Positions 1 through 5,086 of a stretch of DNA of 6,476 nucleotides are shown piece by piece. The DNA is from Saprospiraceae bacterium (GTDB taxonomy: Bacteria; Bacteroidota; Bacteroidia; Chitinophagales; Saprospiraceae), in NCBI GenBank assembly GCA_023300255.1, contig JALZWC010000961.1, positions 1-6,476 of the forward strand, written 5' to 3'. Under the pieces are notes generated by a model that saw only the letters and a program-made list of their open reading frames with translations, was not told where the DNA came from and searched no databases. A program made the translations under genes and the position numbers. Each line of letters starts with the position of its first letter. The first letter of the stretch is position 1.

Positions 1-753
1 TTAGAAGAAAATAGAGATATGCCTATTGAAGAAGCAAAGGCAGCAGGCGCTACCGCACTCTTCGGCGAAAAATATGGCGACACGGTTCGGATGATTACTT
101 TCGACAAAGATTTCTCTAGAGAATTATGTGGAGGAACCCATGTACCTGCTACTGGCGAAATTGGTCAGTTTAAAATTGTATCAGAGTCTGGCGTAGCTGC
201 TGGTGTTAGAAGAATAGAAGCAATTACTTCTATTGCTGCAGAGTCTTTTGTTAATAAAGAATTAGCAGAGTTAGCATCTGTTAGAGGCTTGTTTAAAAAT
301 CCAACAGGAGTTATCAGTAGTGTCGCTTCTTTACAAGAAGAGAACAAGCAATTAAAGAAGCAGATTGAAAAGATGATGTCTGATCAAGCAGGTGGCTTGA
401 AGGATGAATTGAAGGCGTCTATGGTTACGATTAATGGAGTCAACTTCATTAGTGCTAAGTTGCCATTGAATGATAGCAATGCGATTAAAACGCTGGCGTA
501 CCAATTAGAAAAAGAAATTGGGGATGCCCTGATTGTCTTTGGTGCAGAGGTAAATGATAAGCCACAATTGATGGTGACAGTTAGTAAAGCATTGACAGAA
601 ACGAAAGATCTTCACGCAGGCAATATGATCCGAGAATTAGCGAAAGAGATCAAAGGTGGCGGCGGTGGTCAAGCTTTCTTTGCTACTGCTGGTGGTAAAG
701 ATGCTAGTGGTTTGGATAAGGCTTTGGCGAGAGCTAAGGAGTTGGTTGGGTAG
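1..753 (+). CDS. alaS: Alanyl-tRNA synthetase, C-terminal part (5' truncated by window edge)
   Basis: This is the last 250 codons of alanyl-tRNA synthetase, the cytoplasmic enzyme that charges tRNA-Ala and clears mischarged Ser/Gly. The frame is open from base 1, so the start and the class II catalytic core lie upstream; the E. coli enzyme is about 876 residues. In order, the fragment shows the end of the editing (tRNA_SAD) domain with the zinc/editing motif CGGTH (Cys codon 127-129, His codon 139-141) and the GVRRIEA stretch. A short charged coiled coil follows (SLQEENKQLKKQIEKM, about 325-375). Last comes the C-Ala/DHHA1 domain ending in a five-glycine loop (KGGGGGQ, about 652-675). The TAG stop is at 751-753. 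The first visible internal ATG (19) is not the start, because conserved editing-domain sequence continues to the window edge. The family assignment is firm. The FFATAGGK form of the C-terminus looks Bacteroidota-like, which is recollection rather than a search result. Confidence 0.97.
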   Translation, partial: LEENRDMPIEEAKAAGATALFGEKYGDTVRMITFDKDFSRELCGGTHVPATGEIGQFKIVSESGVAAGVRRIEAITSIAAESFVNKELAELASVRGLFKNPTGVISSVASLQEENKQLKKQIEKMMSDQAGGLKDELKASMVTINGVNFISAKLPLNDSNAIKTLAYQLEKEIGDALIVFGAEVNDKPQLMVTVSKALTETKDLHAGNMIRELAKEIKGGGGGQAFFATAGGKDASGLDKALARAKELVG

Positions 754-771
754 TTATTATCTAGCTCGGAA

Positions 772-857
772 AAATCATACATCATAAATCATAAATCCAT
801 CTAGTTCAAAACGTGATGGATATATGATGTATGATTTCTGAAATATGATTTATGATT
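772..857. repeat. Heptanucleotide-phased array forming a 23-bp hairpin
   Basis: Read in steps of seven from 772, the units are AAATCAT, ACATCAT, AAATCAT, AAATCCA, two spacer units, then TGATGGA, TATATGA, TGTATGA, TTTCTGA, AATATGA, TTTATGA. All twelve keep the same phase. The left arm (772-801) pairs with the right arm (815-837) in 22 of 23 positions once one 7-base unit (787-793 or its neighbour) is bulged out, leaving a 13-base loop. Two further right-type heptads (842-855) follow the hairpin. It lies just after the alaS stop and is not followed by a T-run, so it is not itself a classical terminator. A transcript-stability element or a dispersed genomic repeat is likely; the function is unknown. 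Confidence 0.8.
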
Positions 858-895
858 TTCCCAACGCGCTCAAAATTACGATTTCTGTATTAGGT

Positions 896-946
896 ATGCT
901 CTAGATCGTGTGTAAGATAATTACACGATCTAGAGCATTTTTTTTT
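896..946 (+). terminator. Strong intrinsic (Rho-independent) terminator downstream of alaS
   Basis: A perfect 16-bp stem (896-911 pairing with 923-938, starting ATGCTCTAGATCG) encloses an 11-base loop. It is followed without a gap by an unbroken T-run to 946. There is no A-run on the other side, so it acts mainly on + strand transcripts. It sits about 140 bases after the alaS stop and should end that transcript, insulating the polysaccharide genes. Confidence 0.93.
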
Positions 947-963
947 GGATTTGATTTACTATT

Positions 964-1040
964 CTAGATTTATTAGGCTTGATTCACCTGTCCTATCCTC
1001 CAGGCAGGTACGGAACTACTTCGTAGTCACACGAATCTAG
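964..1040. repeat. Branched inverted-repeat element (cloverleaf-like)
   Basis: Nested complementary pieces are visible: an outer CTAGATT/AATCTAG (964-970 with 1034-1040) or GATTC/GAATC (981-985 with 1033-1037), an inner ACCTG/CAGGT (986-990 with 1005-1009), and ACTAC/GTAGT with a 3-base loop (1015-1019 with 1023-1027). Together they can fold as a stem with two side hairpins. No tRNA features such as a T-loop or anticodon arm fit. This may be a dispersed intergenic repeat or a small structured RNA; the stems are short, so confidence is modest. Confidence 0.4.
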
Positions 1041-1041
1041 G

Positions 1042-1088
1042 TAGGTCGTGAGCAATAGGTAGTAATAGTCTAAGTCGCTCACGACCTA
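1042..1088. repeat. Perfect 12-bp inverted repeat with 23-base loop
   Basis: TAGGTCGTGAGC (1042-1053) is the exact reverse complement of 1077-1088. The loop is 23 bases and AT-rich. No T-run follows (only TAAAAA), so it is not a standard + strand terminator. It directly follows the branched element at 964-1040 and may be part of the same repeat unit. Confidence 0.7.
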
Positions 1089-1104
1089 TAAAAATCTATG
1101 TCAT

Positions 1105-1133
1105 CCGTGTAAATCTCGCAGAGATTTCCGTGT
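1105..1133. repeat. Small hairpin flanked by CCGTGT direct repeats
   Basis: AAATCTC (1111-1117) pairs with GAGATTT (1121-1127) across a 3-base loop. The hairpin is bracketed by CCGTGT at 1105-1110 and 1128-1133. The motif resembles the TCATCCGTGTAAATC type of dispersed intergenic sequence that I recall from Bacteroidota genomes, which cannot be confirmed from one copy here. Confidence 0.45.
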
Positions 1134-1146
1134 TGAATTATGTTTG

Positions 1147-1176
1147 TTTAGGGTGTTTGTAATGCGATTTAGGGTG
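1147..1176 (+). promoter_or_regulatory. 9-bp direct repeat pair with 12-bp spacer, possible operator
   Basis: TTTAGGGTG occurs at 1147-1155 and again at 1168-1176. The 12-base spacer puts the copies 21 bases apart, close to two helical turns, on the same face of DNA. This geometry is the one known for LytTR-family regulators, which bind paired direct repeats of about 9 bp with a 12- to 13-bp spacer. The bases do not match the published LytTR consensus, so the regulator is unknown. It lies upstream of the candidate promoter at 1215-1243. Confidence 0.3.
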
Positions 1177-1214
1177 CAAAATTAGATTTTTGTCTTGTTC
1201 CGATAGTATGCTGA

Positions 1215-1243
1215 TTGGCATTAAAATTGTAAACAATTAATAT
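1215..1243 (+). promoter_or_regulatory. Candidate promoter for the polysaccharide genes, with palindrome in the spacer
   Basis: TTGGCA (1215-1220) and TAATAT (1238-1243) are separated by exactly 17 bases, resembling a general sigma-70 promoter (5/6 and 4/6 matches). The spacer carries the inverted repeat AATTGT-AA-ACAATT (1225-1238), a natural place for a repressor. The weakness is that Bacteroidota promoters usually use TAnnTTTG at -7, which this lacks. If used, it would give a leader of about 190 bases. Confidence 0.25.
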
Positions 1244-1323
1244 GTACTTTATCATTTAGTACTATTCTCTCCACTCCATAGAATCATTTTAGGTTTAAAA
1301 AATAATTAAGAGCTATTATGTGG

Positions 1324-1340
1324 TCTCCCACAGCAGTTTA
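1324..1340 (+). repeat. 17-base near-copy of a segment of the export lipoprotein gene
   Basis: TCTCCCACAGCAGTTTA here matches 1499-1515, inside the downstream coding region, at 16 of 17 bases; the single difference is G for A. The coding copy encodes residues just after the lipobox cysteine. The upstream copy lies in untranslated DNA 175 bases earlier and is followed by the palindrome AGAAGCTTCT (1341-1350). Function unknown; it could be a duplication remnant or chance. Confidence 0.5.
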
Positions 1341-1433
1341 AGAAGCTTCTATTCAAAAATTCCTTCCCAAGTTTCTCCTCCCTTTTGTCACATAAACTCC
1401 GTCGATTCAAATTATCATTTATATATTTATGAC

Positions 1434-1438
1434 AAGGA
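1434..1438 (+). promoter_or_regulatory. Shine-Dalgarno sequence deciding the export lipoprotein start
   Basis: AAGGA lies five bases before the ATG at 1444, and no such motif precedes the alternative ATG at 1429. Because the protein from 1444 also begins as a textbook lipoprotein signal peptide, this site favours the downstream start. Caution is due because many Bacteroidota genes do not rely on this motif. Confidence 0.5.
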
Positions 1439-1443
1439 CTACA

Positions 1444-2226
1444 ATGAAATTATTCACCATTGGGTGCGTATCCTTATTATTCCTATTTAGTAGTTGTATC
1501 TCCCACAACAGTTTAGTCAATTATAGAGGTGGAAGTGCAATCCCTTCTTCCCCGACAATTATAAGTAATCCTCCACGATTAACCATTCAACCTAGTGATA
1601 TTTTAGACATAAAAGTACATAGTATGAATGCGGAATTAGCAGCCCCATTTAATATCATTCCTAAGTCAGCTATAGGTATGAGTAATGCGACGACTACTTC
1701 TTTACGATTACATGGTTATTTAGTCAATCAAAAAGGGGTGATAGATTTTCCTGTGCTAGGCACCATACCTGTACAAGGTCTGGACTCAGAGGAACTGAAA
1801 GAAACATTACAAAATAAATTAGAAACATACCTAAAAGATCCTGTTGTCAATATTCGCTTACTAAACTTTAAAGTAACAGTATCAGGAGAAGTCAATGAGC
1901 CTGGATCTTTTAATATTCCTAACGAGCGAATCACCTTACCAGAAGCGATTACGATGGCAGGTGATTTAACGAATTACGCTACAAGGGATAGTATATTAAT
2001 TATTCGCGAATTAGATGGGTATCGCACATTCAAGAGAGTCAGTATGCAAAGTCTAGATTTATTTGAATCAGATTTTTACTATTTGAAGCAAAATGATTTA
2101 ATCTATATAGAACCTCAAAAAGCCAAAACAGGTACCATCAGAGATCAATCCAATGAAATCCTTCCATTTATTAGTGCAGCAGCTACGATACTTGCTATTG
2201 TTTTAACAATAATTCGGGTGAAGTAA
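1444..2226 (+). CDS. Wza-type outer-membrane polysaccharide export lipoprotein (OPX family)
   Basis: This predicted 260-residue lipoprotein would form the outer-membrane exit for capsule or exopolysaccharide. The N-terminus is a lipoprotein signal peptide (MKLFTIGCVSLLFLFSSC) with the lipidated Cys at 18. It is followed by a Poly_export domain (about 45-135, opening with LTIQPSDILDIKV and containing the conserved GVIDFPVLG and DPVVNI stretches). A single SLBB domain follows (about 143-200, VSGEVNEPGSFNIP), and then a hydrophobic C-terminal helix (about 240-257, ending IIRVK) that corresponds in position to the membrane-spanning helix of Wza. It is shorter than E. coli Wza (about 380 residues) and has one SLBB repeat, as in many Bacteroidota homologues. 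An ATG at 1429 would add five residues (MTRTT). I prefer 1444 because AAGGA lies five bases upstream and the signal peptide is then canonical. The next gene, a Wzc-type partner, begins 164 bases downstream. Confidence 0.92.
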   Translation: MKLFTIGCVSLLFLFSSCISHNSLVNYRGGSAIPSSPTIISNPPRLTIQPSDILDIKVHSMNAELAAPFNIIPKSAIGMSNATTTSLRLHGYLVNQKGVIDFPVLGTIPVQGLDSEELKETLQNKLETYLKDPVVNIRLLNFKVTVSGEVNEPGSFNIPNERITLPEAITMAGDLTNYATRDSILIIRELDGYRTFKRVSMQSLDLFESDFYYLKQNDLIYIEPQKAKTGTIRDQSNEILPFISAAATILAIVLTIIRVK

Positions 2227-2246
2227 TTTTGAAATCATACTGATTT

Positions 2247-2355
2247 TAGAATAGAGAAGCGAGAGCAGAGAATAGAGATGTATTTCATTTAAAAATTGAC
2301 AAATCTTTATTGTTTTTTAAACGAAATACATCTCTGCTCTCTGCTCTCTATTCTA
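2247..2355. repeat. Long heptad-based hairpin filling the gap between export and kinase genes
   Basis: The left arm (2247-2295) and right arm (2314-2355) are complementary over nearly their whole length, with an 18-base loop (2296-2313). In steps of seven the left arm reads TAGAATA, GAGAAGC, GAGAGCA, GAGAATA, GAGATGT. The right arm carries ACATCTC, TGCTCTC twice, then TATTCTA. Pairing requires bulging one heptad from the left arm (AATAGAG or a neighbour); otherwise about 38 of 42 positions pair. No T-run follows. It occupies most of the 164-base spacer and could act as an mRNA processing or stability element, or partly uncouple expression of the two genes. Sequence differs from the 772-857 array but the design is the same. 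Confidence 0.85.
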
Positions 2356-2390
2356 GATTAATCATTCAATTGGTAGCATAACATTCATTA

Positions 2391-4760
2391 ATGACCGAAG
2401 CAAAAACGATTCATATAGTTCCTAAAACAGGCCCACAAACAGAAATAGATTTATTAGCCTTAGTTAAAAAGTATTTCTTTAGTAAGTGGTACTGGTATGT
2501 TTTAGGAGCGGGCATTGGCTTTTTTATAGCACATACACAGTTAAAAGAAGTTGCGCCACTTCATGAGATAAAGAGTAGGATTTTAATTAAAGAAAATAAA
2601 GGAGTTGCCGCTTCTACAGAAGATCTTTTGGTAGAACAATTATACGCAGCTCGTTCCAAAAGTATGTCTAAGGAAATAGAAATTTTGAAATCTCATTCCA
2701 TGATTGAGGAAGTAGTAAATACGCTACATCTAAATATTGGATACTTATGGCCAGGCTATTTAGACGGACGCCATAGATACGGAAAGTTTCCAATTTACTT
2801 TGATACATTCATTGCTAATTCACCAGCTATTTATGAAAAAGAATTTTTTATAGAACCACTCGATAGTTTAAATTTTGCATTTAAGACAGATACGCTTATT
2901 GGTACCTACCAACTCAATCAAACATTTAGTAATGAGTACGGTACTTTTCGATTAGTGGCGAAAGCCCCTATACCATTAGATAAGAAAAATGATCTTCAGG
3001 TTACTTTTAAAAATGCGGCTTATGTTGCAGACAATTACATCAAGAAAATTAAAATAGGTTCAGGAGAACACGCCAATATGGTGGATTTAAAAATTGAAGA
3101 TCAATCGCCTCCACGAGGGATTGATTTTATGAATACTTTAGTAGATCACTATAATACTACTACCATAAAAGATAAAAACGAAGTAGCCGTTACTACGCTC
3201 AATTTTGTTGATGAACGATTAAATAAAATTGTTAAAGACTTAAATTCTATAGAACGTAAAATTGAAAGGTATAAACGACAAAACCATATTGTCACAGAAG
3301 CAGGAGCAAATGCTAGCCTTCTTACAAATGAAGTACAAAAACTGACGAAAAAGAAAAAGGAGCTAAGTATCAAATGGGAAATATTTGAGAATATGTTTTT
3401 GTCCATAGATACTAAAAATAATGATTTTCAATTACTACCGACTAATTTGAGTCATATCAACGCTAATTTAATGGGCTTGTTGGATCAGTATAATGAACAA
3501 GTTCTATATCAACAACAATTATTAAAAGTTGGACAACCTAGTAATCCAAAAATAATTTCTATTACGGAAGATATTCGAAGTTTAAGAGCATCTATTGCGA
3601 CTACGCTAGATAATTATTCGAATGATGTCCAACGTGAAATTACTTCTATAACTATTCAACTGGATCAATTAACTGGTCGTCTACAAGAAATTCCAGCTAA
3701 AGAAAGAGGACTATTAGAAACCAAACGGCAACTAGACATAAAAGAGAATCTATATGTTTATTTATTAGAAAAACGAGAAGAAATTGCACTAGCTTTAATT
3801 GCCAATGGACCTAATTGCAAATTTATTGATAGACCTCGGAGTTCTAAATTTCCTGTGAGTCCTAATCCCCCTATTTACTATATTGGTGGAATCATGACCG
3901 GCATATTTTTACCTTTTTTGATTATTATTGGTCGAGATGTTTTTAAATCCACTATTGAATCCGTTGCTGAAATAAAGTCCATTAATCCCAATATTCCAAT
4001 CATTGGTATAATCAACAAAAATCAATCTCGGTCTAATCCTTATCAGCCTATGTTAAAACAAGGAGGTTATGCTATTCCTATCTCCCTAATGACGCCCATA
4101 ATAGAATGGAAAAACCGTTTATTTAACTATACGCCTAAATCAGCGGTGGTTGTAAATCCTGAAAGATCTGATACGATTACAGAGGATTTTTTCATGGCTA
4201 GAACTAATTTGAATACTCCTGCTAATGATACTACTCAGGTTGTATTAGTGACAGGCGCACAACATCAAGTGGGAAAAACATTTGTTGCCATTAACTTAGC
4301 AATGAGTTTTGCGTCAACTAATAAAAAGACTTTATTAGTTGATTTAGATTTAAGACATCCCTCTATTACTAGGGAACTAAATCTGTCAAAACATGCCTTT
4401 GGTATTAGTCATTATTTAGAACAGGAACAAGAGATTGCACCTCTTATTCAAAAGACTTCGGAAGAGGAGAATTTACATATTTTTACGGCTGGTAATATTC
4501 CTTCAAATGTACCACGCTTTTTAACAGATCATCGACTAATTCGACTTTTCGAAAAATTAAAAGAAGAATATGACGTGATCATAATTGATAGCCCTCCTGT
4601 GGATGTAGTTGCAGATGCTTTCTTAATTAATCCATTGGCTACTAATTCTATATATGTCGTACGAAAAGACGAGAGTAAGACTTCTAATTTGAAACAGGCG
4701 ATGACTTTTTTTGATCAGAAAAAATTAGTAAACCCTTCCATATTATTTAATGATTTTTAA
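2391..4760 (+). CDS. Wzc-type polysaccharide co-polymerase / BY-kinase lacking a C-terminal tyrosine cluster
   Basis: This 789-residue inner-membrane protein should control polysaccharide chain length and couple synthesis to the export channel. Domains in order: a cytoplasmic start, TM1 (about 33-48), and a large periplasmic Wzz/GNVR region with coiled coils (about 270-335 and 360-465). TM2 follows (about 495-514), preceded by the usual proline-rich stretch (FPVSPNPP). A cytoplasmic P-loop kinase domain completes the protein. It has Walker A GAQHQVGKT (622-630), Walker A' LLVDLDLR (648-655) and Walker B VIIIDSPP (729-736). Oddities: the Pro common inside Walker A is replaced by His; the EX2RX2R helix motif reads EDFFMAR (598-604), with the middle Arg replaced by Phe; and the chain stops at ILFNDF, where other family members continue into a Tyr-rich tail. 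The ATP-binding motifs remain intact, so it may still bind ATP. The start at 2391 has no clear ribosome site, and no better ATG is visible. It lies between the Wza-type and Wzx-type genes on the same strand. Confidence 0.94.
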   Translation: MTEAKTIHIVPKTGPQTEIDLLALVKKYFFSKWYWYVLGAGIGFFIAHTQLKEVAPLHEIKSRILIKENKGVAASTEDLLVEQLYAARSKSMSKEIEILKSHSMIEEVVNTLHLNIGYLWPGYLDGRHRYGKFPIYFDTFIANSPAIYEKEFFIEPLDSLNFAFKTDTLIGTYQLNQTFSNEYGTFRLVAKAPIPLDKKNDLQVTFKNAAYVADNYIKKIKIGSGEHANMVDLKIEDQSPPRGIDFMNTLVDHYNTTTIKDKNEVAVTTLNFVDERLNKIVKDLNSIERKIERYKRQNHIVTEAGANASLLTNEVQKLTKKKKELSIKWEIFENMFLSIDTKNNDFQLLPTNLSHINANLMGLLDQYNEQVLYQQQLLKVGQPSNPKIISITEDIRSLRASIATTLDNYSNDVQREITSITIQLDQLTGRLQEIPAKERGLLETKRQLDIKENLYVYLLEKREEIALALIANGPNCKFIDRPRSSKFPVSPNPPIYYIGGIMTGIFLPFLIIIGRDVFKSTIESVAEIKSINPNIPIIGIINKNQSRSNPYQPMLKQGGYAIPISLMTPIIEWKNRLFNYTPKSAVVVNPERSDTITEDFFMARTNLNTPANDTTQVVLVTGAQHQVGKTFVAINLAMSFASTNKKTLLVDLDLRHPSITRELNLSKHAFGISHYLEQEQEIAPLIQKTSEEENLHIFTAGNIPSNVPRFLTDHRLIRLFEKLKEEYDVIIIDSPPVDVVADAFLINPLATNSIYVVRKDESKTSNLKQAMTFFDQKKLVNPSILFNDF

Positions 4761-4813
4761 TGATTGAGGAGATACTATATTCTAAATAAGATTTTTTACC
4801 GAAAATAGCGAAA

Positions 4814-4953
4814 TTAAATGTACGTTCTTTTTTCATTGAAAAAAAAGAACCAAAAATTCTAGTCCAAAAAGCCACCCATCCGCAAGCGGTTCGAGAGTAT
4901 ACTCTCTCTTCTCCGGTCAAACAGTTTTTGGACTAGCCATCCCGCTTAAATGT
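4814..4953. repeat. Composite hairpin element with flanking 8-bp direct repeats (possible non-coding mobile repeat)
   Basis: TTAAATGT occurs at 4814-4821 and 4946-4953 and brackets about 124 bases. Inside is a GTTCTTTTTT hairpin (4824-4833 with 4841-4850, 7-base loop). Next is a perfect 12-bp stem, CTAGTCCAAAAA (4859-4870 with 4925-4936). Its 54-base loop carries CCGCAAGCGG (4880-4889) and the palindrome GAGAGTATACTCTC (4893-4906). The inner part is more GC-rich than its surroundings. There is no open reading frame, so any movement would need a transposase supplied elsewhere. It might instead be a dispersed REP-like or transcript-end element. The hairpins are certain; the mobile interpretation is not. 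Confidence 0.6.
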
Positions 4954-4984
4954 TGACTATTAGACGTTGACAACAATAGTTTTA
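4953..4984 (+). promoter_or_regulatory. Weak Bacteroidota-type promoter candidate for the flippase gene
   Basis: TTG at 4953-4955 and TAGTTTTA at 4977-4984 (7 of 8 matches to the TAnnTTTG -7 box) are 21 bases apart, close to the usual arrangement in this phylum. It sits about 100 bases before the flippase start, just after the composite repeat. In AT-rich DNA such matches arise by chance, so confidence is low. Confidence 0.22.
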
Positions 4985-5086
4985 AATTCGGTTTTTTATC
5001 TTATTTACTGTGTTTTACATAAATAAGTTAACAATTAAATGAAGCTTATTTTTAACTAAACTACTTCCCCATATCAAATATCATAA

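Larger units (their letters stand above)
754..1428. other. Gene-free intergenic region, repeat-rich then promoter-like
   Basis: No convincing coding sequence, tRNA or rRNA is visible on either strand in these 675 bases. The first part, to about 1140, is packed with inverted and direct repeats: a heptad hairpin at 772-837, an intrinsic terminator at 896-946, and small hairpins at 964-1040, 1042-1088 and 1111-1127. The second part (about 1140-1428) is AT-rich and has fewer strong hairpins. It holds a 9-bp direct repeat, a candidate promoter with a palindrome in its spacer, and a 17-base near-copy of a piece of the downstream gene. It therefore probably separates the alaS transcript from a polysaccharide operon and carries that operon's control region. 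Confidence 0.7.
4761..5086. other. Gene-free gap between kinase and flippase genes
   Basis: No coding sequence or RNA gene is visible in these 326 bases. The middle (4822-4945) is a structured element of nested hairpins bracketed by an 8-bp direct repeat. The remainder (4954-5086) is AT-rich with a weak promoter-like match. This is a wide gap for a presumed operon, so the flippase gene may have its own promoter. Confidence 0.65.

Noticed and set aside
165..347. Minus-strand open frame inside alaS
   Set aside because: It overlaps strongly conserved AlaRS coding sequence and shows no recognisable protein features; it is a shadow frame. The same holds for minus-strand frames at 1728-1934 and 3149-3406.
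981..1037. Cloverleaf-like fold as a tRNA gene
   Set aside because: The arms have the wrong lengths, there is no T-loop (TTCnANNC) in the right place and no 7-bp acceptor stem; it is best read as an intergenic repeat.
1139..1146. TATGTTTG, an exact match to the Bacteroidota -7 box TAnnTTTG
   Set aside because: No TTG or TTTG is found 17-23 bases upstream, it lies about 300 bases before the gene, and a single 8-base box with two free positions is easily met by chance.
1141..1428. ops/JUMPstart-type antitermination element upstream of the polysaccharide genes
   Set aside because: No GGCGGTAG core is present on the + strand of the leader, and no NusG/RfaH-like or UpxY-like gene is in the window.
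2224..2231. TAATTTTG, an exact -7 box overlapping the export lipoprotein stop, which could drive the kinase gene
   Set aside because: The nearest upstream TTG (2198-2200) is 23 bases away, longer than usual. Transcripts would have to run through the large hairpin. Kept only as a note.
2232..2246. AAATCA-TAC-TGATTT hairpin after the export lipoprotein stop as a terminator
   Set aside because: The stem is only 6 AT-rich bp and no T-run follows, so it is unlikely to terminate.
4824..4850. GTTCTTTTTT...AAAAAAGAAC hairpin as the kinase terminator
   Set aside because: It is followed by CAAAAATTCT instead of a T-run and is better explained as part of the composite repeat element.
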